63,081 bases of DNA from Hassallia byssoidea VB512170 (GTDB lineage: Bacteria > Cyanobacteriota > Cyanobacteriia > Cyanobacteriales > Nostocaceae), in the NCBI RefSeq assembly GCF_000817785.2, contig NZ_JTCM02000030.1, forward strand, positions 1 to 63,081, read 5' to 3'. Position 1 is the first letter of the stretch; each line of letters begins with the position of its first letter. A program made the position numbers and the translations under genes. Of this stretch, positions 52,721 through 61,125 are shown piece after piece. A model generated the notes under the pieces. The model did no database searches. It was not told where the DNA came from and saw only the letters and a list, made by a program, of their open reading frames with translations.

Positions 52721-54703
52721 ATGAGTGCTAAGACAATTTCCCCAACTGACCGACCGATTGATGTTGAAGTAGTGCCAGAGAATAGTGCGCTAGTTCCTGT
52801 AGTGACACCAAGCGTATCTCAAATAGCGATCGCACCAGAACACAAACCGGAATTGCGTTACGAACCGATCGCCCTCGCCGCGTATTATAAAAGACGACCG
52901 CTGCAAGTTTTGCGGCGTATTTTCACAATTTTGACACCGACTTTATCCTTTGCTTTTGGCTTGTGGTTGGACAGCAAACGGGGAGTTGTCGTCAAAAATG
53001 ACCAGCGTCGTGCGGTTCAGTTGCGACAACTGCTGACACGACTGGGACCGGCTTATATTAAAATTGGGCAAGCTTTATCTACCAGACCGGATTTGGTTCC
53101 CCCAGTATACTTAGAAGAATTAACTCGACTACAGGATCAGTTACCGGCTTTTCCCAATGAAATCGCTTATCAATTTATAGAAGAAGAATTAGGTGCGCTT
53201 CCAGAAGATATTTACTCGGAACTTTCCCCACAGCCAATTGCCGCAGCTTCTTTGGGACAAGTTTACAAAGGTAAATTGAAAAGTACTGGTGAGGAAGTCG
53301 CTGTTAAAGTGCAGCGTCCCGACTTACGCGAAGGTATAACAATTGACTTGTATATTTTACGTCGCCTTGCGGGGTGGGCGCAGAGAAACTTCAAAAGAGT
53401 GCGAAGTGACCTTGTAGGGATTTTGGATGAATTAGGCGATCGCATCTTTGAAGAGATGGACTACATCCACGAAGGACAAAACGCGGAGAGATTTTTTCAG
53501 TTATACGGTAACATGAAAGACGTTTATGTGCCGAATATTTACTGGGAATATACGAACCGTCGCGTTTTGACGATGGAGTGGATAAACGGCACTAAATTAA
53601 CGAATACAGCAGAACTTAGCGCCCAAGGCATCAATGCACGTTATTTAATTGAAGTGGGTGTGCAGTGTTCTTTGCGACAATTATTAGAGCATGGATTTTT
53701 CCACGCTGACCCGCACCCAGGTAACTTGTTAGCCACAACCGATGGTAAACTAGCTTATCTTGACTTTGGAATGATGAGCGAAATTAAGCCGCCGCAAAGA
53801 TATGGTTTAATTGAAGCGATCGTCCACGTCGTCAACCGCGATTTTGAAGGTTTAGCGAAAGATTACGTCAAGTTAGATTTCTTATCACCAGAAACCGACT
53901 TAACCCCAATTATTCCCGCTTTTGCCAGAGTATTTGCCGATGCTGAAGGTGCTAGCGTTGCTGACCTCAACATCAAAAGCATCACCGATGAATTATCAGC
54001 TTTGATGTATGAGTATCCCTTCCGCGTTCCACCTTACTACGCTTTAATTATCCGTTCATTGGTAACGCTGGAAGGCATTGCGATTTATATTGACCCGAAC
54101 TTCAAAGTTCTCAGCGAAGCTTATCCTTACGTTTCCAAACGCTTGTTAACCGACCCAGCACCGCAATTAAGAGCATCTTTGCAAGATTTGCTGTTTAAAG
54201 AAGGTACATTCCGCTGGAATCGTTTGGAAAATCTGTTAAAAAATGCTCGTAACAATCAAGATTATGACTTGAATGTGGTTTTGAATCAAGGATTGGAGTT
54301 TCTATCTTCCGATAGAGGAGCTTTTATTCGCGATCGCGTAGTCGATGAAATTGTCAAAGGAGTCGATGCTTTAGGCAGAAACGCTTTGCATAATTTTACA
54401 TATTTGCTGCGGGAACGGGTAGGTTTGACAGCAATTAACGAAACTCCCTCAGCATCAATTGAACAGCAACAAACCTTAGAGCATATTAAACGTATCTTTA
54501 ATATTCTTCAAGAAACCCGTGGTTTTGATGCAAAACAGCTTGTTCCCCAACTTGCACAGTTGGTAGTAAATCCAGGTGTGCAGCGATTGGGTCAGCAAGT
54601 TAGCAGTCTCTTAGTACAAAAAGCCATAGCAAGACTAATTCGGGAATTTTTAGCCCCGGAAGAAGTTGTTGTCAATCCCAGTCAACGAAAATTGCCTGCT
54701 TAA
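52721..54703 (+). CDS. ABC1/UbiB (AarF) family atypical kinase
   Basis: The 660-residue protein has the family core: RPDLVPPVYLEELTRLQDQLP, the AAASLGQVYKG N-lobe motif, VAVKVQRPDLREGI with the lysine, GFFHADPHPGNLL (catalytic Asp/Asn) and YLDFGMMSEI. UbiB/ABC1 proteins support ubiquinone or plastoquinone and tocopherol metabolism as ATP-binding regulators; in cyanobacteria several paralogues exist. Whether this one acts on plastoquinone is unknown. Start ATG 52721 (MSAKTISPTD) is preferred over 52709. An RNA hairpin follows the stop. Confidence 0.93.
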   Translation: MSAKTISPTDRPIDVEVVPENSALVPVVTPSVSQIAIAPEHKPELRYEPIALAAYYKRRPLQVLRRIFTILTPTLSFAFGLWLDSKRGVVVKNDQRRAVQLRQLLTRLGPAYIKIGQALSTRPDLVPPVYLEELTRLQDQLPAFPNEIAYQFIEEELGALPEDIYSELSPQPIAAASLGQVYKGKLKSTGEEVAVKVQRPDLREGITIDLYILRRLAGWAQRNFKRVRSDLVGILDELGDRIFEEMDYIHEGQNAERFFQLYGNMKDVYVPNIYWEYTNRRVLTMEWINGTKLTNTAELSAQGINARYLIEVGVQCSLRQLLEHGFFHADPHPGNLLATTDGKLAYLDFGMMSEIKPPQRYGLIEAIVHVVNRDFEGLAKDYVKLDFLSPETDLTPIIPAFARVFADAEGASVADLNIKSITDELSALMYEYPFRVPPYYALIIRSLVTLEGIAIYIDPNFKVLSEAYPYVSKRLLTDPAPQLRASLQDLLFKEGTFRWNRLENLLKNARNNQDYDLNVVLNQGLEFLSSDRGAFIRDRVVDEIVKGVDALGRNALHNFTYLLRERVGLTAINETPSASIEQQQTLEHIKRIFNILQETRGFDAKQLVPQLAQLVVNPGVQRLGQQVSSLLVQKAIARLIREFLAPEEVVVNPSQRKLPA

Positions 54704-54706
54704 CAC

Positions 54707-54751
54707 GTAGTAAGCGCTTCAGCGCTTATAAAGCGCTGAAGCGCTTACTAC
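54707..54751. terminator. Perfect 21-bp inverted repeat hairpin after the ABC1 kinase gene
   Basis: Arms 54707-54727 and 54731-54751 are perfectly complementary around ATA; core AAGCGCTTCAGCGCTT. It starts 4 bp after the stop codon, 16 bp before the next gene, so it is likely a terminator or attenuator. Confidence 0.8.
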
Positions 54752-54766
54752 AATATAAATTTAACA

Positions 54767-55306
54767 ATGAACGGTAACACACGCTTACAGATGATTTTGG
54801 TTGATTCACCTGTTGGGATGGTACTGAGTGCGATCGCGCAAAGCAACCTCCCAAATTGGTGGTTAGCAGGGGGTGCGGTGCGAAATACTGTTTGGCGTTA
54901 TATATTTGGTGAAGAATGTGAGTTAGTTATCAATGACTTTGATATTGCCTTCTTTGATGAACAAGGAAATCGTTCTCAAGAATTAGCAGCAAAAACAACT
55001 TTGACAAATCAATTTCCTGACTACAAATTTGATGTCAAAAATCAAGCTAGTTTCGCTCGTTGGCGTGATGGACGCCAAACCTACACCAGTGCTGAAGATG
55101 GCATTGCAAATTGGCTCCACACCGCCACTGCTGTAGGCGTGAAGCTAGATGCAGAGGGAAAATGGCAATTTTTAACTCCCTACGGCTTAGATGACTTGTT
55201 TGGCGGCATTATTCGACCGACACCAGCACATATTGATAATGCAGATGCTGAACAAAAAGCGTCTGGGTTTCTGCAAAAGTGTTGTTGCTTGCGTTTAGCA
55301 ATTTAA
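54767..55306 (+). CDS. Nucleotidyltransferase family protein (NTP_transf_6 type)
   Basis: The 179-residue protein has NWWLAGGAVRNTVWRYIFGE, INDFDIAFFDEQ (the two-Asp metal site), and KFDVKNQASFARWRDG with conserved residues. This matches the PF06042-type (DUF925) nucleotidyltransferases, found as stand-alone proteins with unknown substrate. The gene starts 15 bp after the hairpin that follows the ABC1 kinase gene. A MITE follows its stop. Confidence 0.85.
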   Translation: MNGNTRLQMILVDSPVGMVLSAIAQSNLPNWWLAGGAVRNTVWRYIFGEECELVINDFDIAFFDEQGNRSQELAAKTTLTNQFPDYKFDVKNQASFARWRDGRQTYTSAEDGIANWLHTATAVGVKLDAEGKWQFLTPYGLDDLFGGIIRPTPAHIDNADAEQKASGFLQKCCCLRLAI

Positions 55307-55332
55307 AATCTAGGTGATGGCGATCGCACCAT

Positions 55333-55639
55333 TAGACTTCTTGCATAAATATTTTGGCGTTGTTGAATATAGTGTGAAAAGCGATCGCACTCGTCAAGGC
55401 AGCGCGTTGCAAAGCCAGTGCGTTGGTCCGGCAGTGCGTTGCGGTGAGTCCACGGGCGCGGTTGCCTGTACCGTCTATTCGTAGTGGCGAACCCGAAGGG
55501 GGGTGGAGTCCTGTTGTAGCACCTGCCGTCGGAGATGCCGACAGTCACGCATCTGGCGTTGGGGTTCCCCCCGTTGTAGCGACTGCCGCGCAAAGACGCA
55601 AAGAAGAACCCGAAAATTAGGACTTTTGCAAGAGGTCTA
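55333..55639. mobile_element. 307-bp MITE with TAGACTTCTTGCA ends and nested palindromes
   Basis: Left TAGACTTCTTGCA, right TGCAAGAGGTCTA, 13-bp ends with one mismatch. The interior is a mosaic of small palindromic pieces: GGCAGCGCGTTG at 55398, GCGCGGTTGCCTGTACCG at 55453, and GTTCCCCCCGTTGTAGCGAC at 55562, matching the elements at 16882 and 58974. GCGCAAAGACGCAAAGAAG ends it. No coding capacity. Confidence 0.75.
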
Positions 55640-55714
55640 TTGTAGAGATTTTGTGACAGTATGTCTTAGCGTGTGATGAAACACGAGTGCGCTGCTGCCT
55701 TTGGCAGGCAATAG

Positions 55715-57076
55715 TTATTGACTAATTACAGGCAACCCAGCCAGCGCCATTGCTATTTCATCGCTGCTATACTCAGTATCGCGTAACAACCCGGCTTGAT
55801 AATCCATATAAGCCTGCATATCAAAGTGACCGTGACCGCATAAGTTAAATAAAATAGTCTTGCTAGCACCTTCTTCTTTGCAGCGCAATGCTTCATCAAT
55901 CGCACCCTTCACTGCATGATTGGCTTCAGGAGCAGGTAAAATGCCTTCAGCGCGGGCAAAGGTAAGACCAGCTGCAAAACAGTCAAGTTGTCCATAAGCT
56001 TTTGCCGAAATCAAACCTAAATCGACAACGTGACTTAAAAGCGGTGCCATGCCATGATACCGTAACCCGCCGGCATGAAAGCCTTGGGGAACAAACGAGC
56101 TACCGAGAGTGTGCATCTTGACTAAAGGAGTCAGATGTGCAGTGTCGCCAAAGTCATAAGTATATTTGCCTTTAGTCAGTGTAGGGCAAGCTGCCGGTTC
56201 GACTGCGACAAATTTGATATCGCGATCGCCTTTTAACTTTGCACTCATAAAAGGAAAGGCAATGCCAGCGAAGTTACTACCACCACCCGTACAGCCGACA
56301 ATAATATCAGGATAATCACCAGCCATTTCCAACTGTGCTAATGCTTCAATACCAATTACAGTCTGATGCAGCAGCACATGATTCAGCACACTACCTAAAG
56401 CATATTTAGTTTGCTCATCCTGTACTGCCACTTCCACCGCTTCGCTGATAGCAATGCCCAAACTGCCATTGCTGTCAGGATATTGTTTCAGAATGTTGCG
56501 TCCCGCTTCAGTTTCGTTACTGGGACTAGCTATTACCCGCGCTCCATAGGATTCCATAAAGGCACGACGGTAGGGTTTTTGATGGTAGCTGACTTTTACC
56601 ATGTAAACCACTACCTCTAAACCAAAAAAAGCACCAGCCAAAGAGAGCGAAGAACCCCATTGTCCTGCACCAGTTTCAGTGATTAGGCGTTTAACTCCGG
56701 CAATTTTATTGTAATAAGCTTGAGGAATAGCGGTGTTTGGTTTATGGCTGCCAGCAGGACTTACTCCCTCGTATTTGTAGTAAATCTTGGCAGGAGTATC
56801 AAGAGCTTTTTCTAGGCGTCTGGCACGGTAGAGTGGAGTTGGTCGCCACTGACGGTAGATTGATTGCACTTGGTCAGGAATCTCAATCCAACGTTGTTGG
56901 CTTACCTCCTGCTCAATCAGCTGCGTTGGAAAAAGCGGTTCTAAGTCTTTTGGTGTAATCGGTTGACCTGTACCAGGGTGTAGCACTGGCGGCATGGGAG
57001 CGGGCAAATCTGCCTGGATATTATACCAGAATTCAGGCATCTGGTCTTCTGTAAGCGTGTACTTGATAGTGTCCAT
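55715..57076 (-). CDS. TrpB2-type tryptophan synthase beta-like PLP enzyme
   Basis: The 453-residue protein has the PLP lysine in [17 protein letters not shown], the glycine loop [32 protein letters not shown], and [18 protein letters not shown]. TrpB2 enzymes can make tryptophan from indole and serine without TrpA; many serve as salvage enzymes. The long N-terminus ([20 protein letters not shown]) is the TrpB2 hallmark, distinguishing it from TrpB1. Gene alone, divergent from the methyltransferase. Confidence 0.95.
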   Translation of the reverse strand: MDTIKYTLTEDQMPEFWYNIQADLPAPMPPVLHPGTGQPITPKDLEPLFPTQLIEQEVSQQRWIEIPDQVQSIYRQWRPTPLYRARRLEKALDTPAKIYYKYEGVSPAGSHKPNTAIPQAYYNKIAGVKRLITETGAGQWGSSLSLAGAFFGLEVVVYMVKVSYHQKPYRRAFMESYGARVIASPSNETEAGRNILKQYPDSNGSLGIAISEAVEVAVQDEQTKYALGSVLNHVLLHQTVIGIEALAQLEMAGDYPDIIVGCTGGGSNFAGIAFPFMSAKLKGDRDIKFVAVEPAACPTLTKGKYTYDFGDTAHLTPLVKMHTLGSSFVPQGFHAGGLRYHGMAPLLSHVVDLGLISAKAYGQLDCFAAGLTFARAEGILPAPEANHAVKGAIDEALRCKEEGASKTILFNLCGHGHFDMQAYMDYQAGLLRDTEYSSDEIAMALAGLPVISQ

Positions 57077-57236
57077 CTGTCAAAAGCTACTGCTATCTTA
57101 CTCTGGTTGCCTTGCTCACCTTGTTGGTCAGGAAAAATACTATGGCAAGTGTATTCTCATTTTTAACAATTGTCTTAGTATTAAACAATGATTTTTTTTT
57201 GGAAACAACAGTCAAAACAACACAAATGAATGAGAT

Positions 57237-57935
57237 ATGTCTCAACCAATAGATTTTGACAACAATCCACCTATTTCTGCCGATGAATACGATCAAGGTG
57301 CTCAGTTAGCGCTACCTGGGTATGAAGTCATGCATACAATGGTTCTGGCGTGTTTGCAGGCTTATTTACCCGAAACTGCCGACTTACTTGTGGTAGGATC
57401 GGGTACGGGAATGGAACTAGCACGCTTAGGTAACGCTTGTCCTCAATGGCATTTTCTAGGAATTGACCCCTCAGAAAAGATGCAAGCGATCGCAAAACAA
57501 AAAATGTCTGATCATCAACTTTCTCAGCGAGTGAAGTTGATCCAGGGCTACACACAGGATTTACCTACAGATATCCTGTATAATGCTGCAACCAGCATTC
57601 TTGTAATGCATTTTATTCCACCATCAGGTAAATTAGAGTTTTTGCAAAGCATTGCTCAACGTCTTCATCCTTCTGCCCCGTTTGTACTTGTGGATGTTTT
57701 CGGGGAAAAGCAAGGAAAGGAATTGAAACAATTAATGCCTATACTACATGCCTATTGGAATGCAATGGGATTTCCACCGCAAAAGCAGCAAGAACTTTTA
57801 GCAGGATTTGACCAAGGGGTATATCCCGTAGCGGAAACCAGCATTTTGAATTTACTTGAGCAAGCTGGTTTTGAGAAAACGATACGTTTTTATACCGGAC
57901 TTTGGGTTGGTGGTTGGCTAGCCTTCAAAAGATAA
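57237..57935 (+). CDS. Class I SAM-dependent methyltransferase
   Basis: The 232-residue protein has the SAM-binding loop LLVVGSGTGMELARLG, an acidic second strand in FLGIDPSEKMQAIAKQKM, and a hydrophobic strand SILVMHFIPPS at the active-site level. Substrate unknown. The starting ATG 57237 follows TGAGATATG; no other start fits. Divergent from the TrpB2 gene. A GCAGGGG array follows its stop. Confidence 0.88.
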   Translation: MSQPIDFDNNPPISADEYDQGAQLALPGYEVMHTMVLACLQAYLPETADLLVVGSGTGMELARLGNACPQWHFLGIDPSEKMQAIAKQKMSDHQLSQRVKLIQGYTQDLPTDILYNAATSILVMHFIPPSGKLEFLQSIAQRLHPSAPFVLVDVFGEKQGKELKQLMPILHAYWNAMGFPPQKQQELLAGFDQGVYPVAETSILNLLEQAGFEKTIRFYTGLWVGGWLAFKR

Positions 57936-57937
57936 AG

Positions 57938-57972
57938 CAGGGGGCAGGGGGCAGGGGGCAGGGGGCAGGAGG
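57938..57972. repeat. GCAGGGG heptamer array
   Basis: Five units of GCAGGGG. Only one arm is present. Confidence 0.8.
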
Positions 57973-58138
57973 TTGATTATTGATATTACGTTGTTTGAGC
58001 CATTCAACATGTCCTAAACTTTGTGGCTACTGCTATAAAATTATAAATAACGATGCGATCGCACAAGCTTTTTATGTTGACTTTTCAGTAATTATATGTT
58101 TATACACCAGAGTCCGGAGTAGAGACGCGAGGAATATC

Positions 58139-58432
58139 GCGTCTGTAACGATGTTCGTCGCGTCTGTAACGGTGTTCGTCGCGTCTGTAACGGTGTTCGT
58201 CGTGCCTGTAACGGTGTTCGTTGCGTCTGTAGCGATGTTCGTCGTGCCTGTAACGGTGTTCGTCGCGTCTGTAGCGATGTTCCTCGTGTCTGTAGCGATG
58301 TTCTTCGTGCCTGTAACGATGTTCCTCGTGCCTGTAGCGATGTTCCTCGTGTCTGTAGCGATGTTCCTCGTGTCTGTAGCGATGTTCCTCGTGTCTGTAG
58401 CGATGTTCCTCTTGCCTGTAACGATGTTCCTC
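58139..58432. repeat. 21-bp tandem array R4, 14 contiguous units
   Basis: Unit of 21 bp: GCGTCTGTAACGATGTTCG plus TC, with variants (GTGTCTGTAGC, GTGCCTGTAAC, TTCCTC). Fourteen copies in exact register. It lies directly against the remnant start of a hicA copy (58437), so the minus-strand frame reads HicA residues, then a heptapeptide repeat. Confidence 0.9.
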
Positions 58433-58436
58433 GCGA

Positions 58437-58490
58437 ATGTTCCAGAACACAAATGACTTCAGAGGCTTTAATTCTGGGTAGCTTAGGCAC
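58437..58490 (-). pseudogene. hicA copy reduced to its first 18 codons, fused to the 21-bp array
   Basis: Sequence encodes MPKLPRIKASEVI.VLEH, identical to the intact hicA at 59797 except one residue; downstream conserved HicA residues (GSHVIL, catalytic His) are gone. From codon 19 the frame continues through R4 as a heptapeptide repeat (RGTSLQT type), giving an open frame down to 58092. It is not expected to work as a toxin. Confidence 0.8.
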
Positions 58491-58600
58491 TAGTCACCTC
58501 AAATGTAGTCAACAACCGACGAGGTGCGGTTTCCGAAAGGGGGAACTCATCTAAATATAGTTCAGTTGCTTCTTTGCAAAGAGTGCGATCGCTTCTTCAG
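58483..58600 (-). pseudogene. Degenerate hicB 3' end (first copy)
   Basis: DNA matches the intact hicB 3' half (59790-59900) closely, including GAAGAAGCGATCGC and CAACTGAACTATATTTAG, but two extra bases break the frame near 58575. The hicB 5' half is missing. With the hicA stub it forms one truncated hicAB copy. Confidence 0.8.
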
Positions 58601-58714
58601 GGTTAACCGATGCACAAAAAGCATCACTAAAAGTTCTAAGTCCCGTTGAGGCTGAGTAAGCGTTGTAGGCGTCGTAAATCACATAATTCAAGATAATCAA
58701 TTAAAAACCAAAAT

Positions 58715-59374
58715 TTACAAAGCCGAATCAAAAACTTGTTGCGCGGTCAATTTGAGGTTATGGAAAGTGGGAGAAATGATTAAGTCATTACCTGTAAATT
58801 TGGTAACTTGGTACTCATCTTCAACAAGCTGACATACCGAGAAAGTAGGCTGTTTAGGGTCTCCAATGAACTTTTTACCCCCTAGCGCCGCATAATCTGC
58901 AATCCAGAACTCAGGGATACCCATTTCCTCGTAGTCTCCAAACTTGTCGTAGTAATCATCTCGCCAATTAGTAAGGCAGCGCGTTGCGGAGGTTCCCTCC
59001 GTTGTAGCGACTGCCGTACTGACAACTTCGACTACTAAAGGTACAGATGCTGCTTGAGTAACCGTTGATTGTTTCCTCCATAGGGGTTCGTTTTCCAGAT
59101 TGTCAAGATTTAGTAATAATATATCCGGCGAATAAGTAGACTCGACACCAGGAGTTTTAACAAATGCGGTTTTAGGAATTGTGTAGAGTAAGTTAAGTCG
59201 GTCATACTCAATAGTTAGCTTGCGGATTAGAAATCCAACAACTTTTTCATGGTCTCCAGTTGGTGGTGCCATCTCAACAATTATTCCATTATGTAGCTCG
59301 TACTGTACCCCGTTATTGGGATACCACCCCATAAATTCCTCATGGGTTACTAATTTGGGTATGGCTTGGGTCAT
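58715..59374 (-). CDS. Uma2-family (DUF820) protein with a palindromic insertion
   Basis: The 219-residue protein has the Uma2 fold: YELHNGIIVEMAPPTGDHEK, TYSPDILLLNLDNL, VPLVVEVVS and FGDYEEMGIPEFWIADYAAL, with the acidic and Lys residues of the presumed nuclease site. Between VVEVVS and TNWRDDYYDKF sit 15 extra residues (TAVATTEGTSATRCL), encoded by a 45-nt palindromic insertion (58974-59018). The usual family length is about 200. The insertion lies in the middle of the core, so folding may be affected. Confidence 0.85.
   Translation of the reverse strand: MTQAIPKLVTHEEFMGWYPNNGVQYELHNGIIVEMAPPTGDHEKVVGFLIRKLTIEYDRLNLLYTIPKTAFVKTPGVESTYSPDILLLNLDNLENEPLWRKQSTVTQAASVPLVVEVVSTAVATTEGTSATRCLTNWRDDYYDKFGDYEEMGIPEFWIADYAALGGKKFIGDPKQPTFSVCQLVEDEYQVTKFTGNDLIISPTFHNLKLTAQQVFDSAL
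58974..59018. repeat. 45-nt in-frame palindromic insertion inside the Uma2 gene
   Basis: AGGCAGCGCGTTGCGGAGG ... CGACTGCC, 42 nt, followed by a repeated GTA that also precedes it, so a 3-bp target duplication. Excision restores VVEVVSTNWRDD. Ends GGCAG/CTGCC and inner GGAGG/CCTCC form a hairpin. Other copies: 16882, 55398-55591 (fragmented), 63001 and 63055. Confidence 0.88.
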
Positions 59375-59390
59375 AGCTACCAGTCAACAA

Positions 59391-59541
59391 GCGACGAGAT
59401 GCGGTTTCCGTTCTTCGGGAACTCATCTAAATATAGTTCAGTTGCTTCTTTGCAAATAGGCGATCGCTTCATAAGATCGTTTCTCCCTGACGCTTCAGTT
59501 CCCACCTCTGGACATTCTGCTACGTAAACATCTTCCTACTG
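59391..59541 (-). pseudogene. Degenerate hicB (second copy)
   Basis: DNA resembles intact hicB over about 150 bp: GTCAACAAGCGACGAGATGC at one end and CCACCTCTGGACATTCTGC at the other. One extra base relative to the intact copy lies next to GCGATCGC, so the frame is broken. No hicA copy is attached; the intact hicA begins beside it. Confidence 0.78.
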
Positions 59542-59545
59542 TAAG

Positions 59546-59797
59546 CTAAAGATTTTCAAGAAACTCCTCAACTGAAACTCCAGCTTGATTGAGAATACTC
59601 TTAAGTGTCCCAACAGCTACAGTTTTGCGATGCAGTGGGACAACACAACCGACTTCAATTACTTTCACATCTTCTCCTTCTTCTACCAGTTGCTTCTTCA
59701 AAATCACATGACTGCCACGTTGTCTTACCTGAACAAAGCCTAAATGTTCCAGAACACGAATGACTTCAGAGGCTTTAATTCTGGGTAGCTTAGGCAC
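59546..59797 (-). CDS. hicA: HicA-type mRNA interferase toxin
   Basis: The 83-residue toxin has the dsRBD-like HicA fold: EVIRVLEHLGFVQVRQRGSHVIL with the catalytic His, VGCVVPLHRKTVAVGTLKSIL and AGVSVEEFLENL. It cleaves mRNA when free of its antitoxin. Gene order here is hicB-hicA in transcription; the hicA start overlaps the hicB stop by 8 bp. Intact, with two degenerate copies downstream. Confidence 0.93.
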   Translation of the reverse strand: MPKLPRIKASEVIRVLEHLGFVQVRQRGSHVILKKQLVEEGEDVKVIEVGCVVPLHRKTVAVGTLKSILNQAGVSVEEFLENL

Positions 59798-60029
59798 TAG
59801 TCACCTCAAATGTAGTCAACAACCGACGAGGTGCGGTTTCCAAAAGCGGAAACTCATCTAAATATAGTTCAGTTGCTTCGCGCAAATTGGCGATCGCTTC
59901 TTCTATCGTTTCTCCCTGACTAGCAGTTCCCACCTCTGGACATTCAGCTACATAAACATCTTCTTCCCAGTGGAGAATTGCTGTAAAAGTTTGAGTTTTT
60001 TTGTCTTGAGTTTGTTTTAATGAACTCAT
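59790..60029 (-). CDS. hicB: HicB-type antitoxin
   Basis: The 79-residue protein has the partial RNase H-like HicB fold: TFTAILHWEEDVYVAECPEVGTASQGETIEEAIANLREATELYLDE is the typical pattern in order. Its short C-terminus lacks a DNA-binding domain, so it may neutralise HicA without strong autoregulation. First gene of the pair. Confidence 0.93.
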   Translation of the reverse strand: MSSLKQTQDKKTQTFTAILHWEEDVYVAECPEVGTASQGETIEEAIANLREATELYLDEFPLLETAPRRLLTTFEVTSA

Positions 60030-60065
60030 GTGCGTATTGAAAGTAACTTTGGGTTAATTATTTGG

Positions 60066-60563
60066 TCAATTTGGTCGGGCAAGGTTCTTGAACGTAGCAA
60101 ATTGCGGGTCAAACAAAAGCTTAATTGTTCCTGTGGGTCCGTTACGGTGTTTAGCTAGAATAACTTCTGCGATACCTCGGTCAGGAGTATCTGGCGTATA
60201 ATATTCATCTCGGTAAAGCATAATAACTAAATCAGCATCTTCCTCAATAGAACCCGACTCCTTCAAGTCTGACATCATTGGTCGTTTATTAGTTCGAGAT
60301 TCAACACTTCGATTAAGTTGTGATAAGACAATTACAGGAACATTAAGTTCTTTCGCTAGTCCCTTTAGGGAACGTGTAATTTTCGCTAACTCTCGCGCAC
60401 GATTTTCATCATTGTCACCTGCTAATAACTGTAAGTAGTCAATCACAATTAATCCCAGTACACCTTGGTGTTCGAGCATTACTTGGCGAGCTTTAGAGCG
60501 GATTTCACTAACACTAAGATTTGGGCGATCCTCAATATAAATTGGAACATCAGTAAACCGCCA
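60066..60563 (-). pseudogene. C-terminal fragment of a DnaB-type replicative helicase
   Basis: In the frame ending at 60066 a helicase part is read: TDVPIYIEDRPNLSVSEIRS, then LIVIDYLQLLAGDND (Walker B), VPVIVLSQLNRSVESR, SGSIEEDADLVIML, and AKHRNGPTGTIKLLFDP. The Walker A motif and the N-terminal domain are absent. The frame upstream of about 60563 continues as a different sequence, where the HNH gene reads in another frame. The residual ORF from ATG 60479 may be translated but cannot be a helicase. Confidence 0.85.
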
Positions 60564-60829
60564 AGTAGCCTTTCTTCTAATCTTTGGTCTGCAAGTCTCT
60601 CAACCTCGGCTAATGCCTCATGATAAAGTTGATGATGCTCAGAACAAAGCACTACTAAATCTTCTAAATTTTCCCGTTCATTGCCAAGATTATCATAAGA
60701 ATTATGATGTACGTCTAAAGAATTTTTTGAGCCACAAATTTGACATTTAGACCCAGAACGTTGCAACGCCAGTTTCCTAACTTCCTGCCACTCCTGAGAA
60801 TTTATATATTCATGGTATTTTAATGACAT
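60479..60829 (-). CDS. HNH endonuclease domain protein
   Basis: The 116-residue protein has an HNH module: EVRKLALQRSGSKCQICGSK (CxxC), LDVHHNSYDNLGNE (HH), LVVLCSEHHQLYHE (CxxH). A short helical tail follows, then frame-shifted DnaB DNA (LLMFQFILRIAQILVLVK) that is not genuine. ATG 60829 is preferred to TTG 60844. Its tail overlaps the helicase remnant in another frame, implying a join that removed the 5' part of dnaB. Confidence 0.8.
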   Translation of the reverse strand: MSLKYHEYINSQEWQEVRKLALQRSGSKCQICGSKNSLDVHHNSYDNLGNERENLEDLVVLCSEHHQLYHEALAEVERLADQRLEERLLGGLLMFQFILRIAQILVLVKSALKLAK

Positions 60830-60840
60830 AAGATTATTTC

Positions 60841-61125
60841 TCAACTAGTTGCGTATTTAAGTACTCGTTCCCATCCCCAACGCCATGCAGTCTCTACTAG
60901 CATTTCTTTGGTGTTGGTAAATACAATGTAATCTTTTCCTTTTTCGCAAACAATATTTACAACAAGCTGATTGCGTTGGTCATAACCCCAAACTTTAGCA
61001 GCACCCTCATACCACCTTTGCCCTTGAGATTGCAGCTGCGGTAAATTGAGCCATTCATCACGCCACGTTCTTGGCTTCCACTGTTCGTTAAGCGCACGAA
61101 TTAACACAGCGCTGGGGTATTCCAT
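60841..61125 (-). CDS. Unknown protein upstream of the HNH gene
   Basis: A 94-residue product: MEYPSAVLIRALNEQWKPRT, RWYEGAAKVWGYDQRNQLV, then NIVCEKGKDYIVFTNTKEML. The stretch PSAVLIRALNEQWKPR recalls replication-associated proteins in plasmids and phages, but I cannot name the family. Its ATG overlaps the stop of the preceding gene (TAATG), so the two are coupled. Confidence 0.65.
   Translation of the reverse strand: MEYPSAVLIRALNEQWKPRTWRDEWLNLPQLQSQGQRWYEGAAKVWGYDQRNQLVVNIVCEKGKDYIVFTNTKEMLVETAWRWGWERVLKYATS

Noticed and set aside
60066-60844. HNH plus dnaB fragment as an intein
   Set aside because: No intein splice motifs (N-terminal Cys block, C-terminal His-Asn) seen, and no N-terminal extein upstream; the HNH frame differs from the helicase frame.
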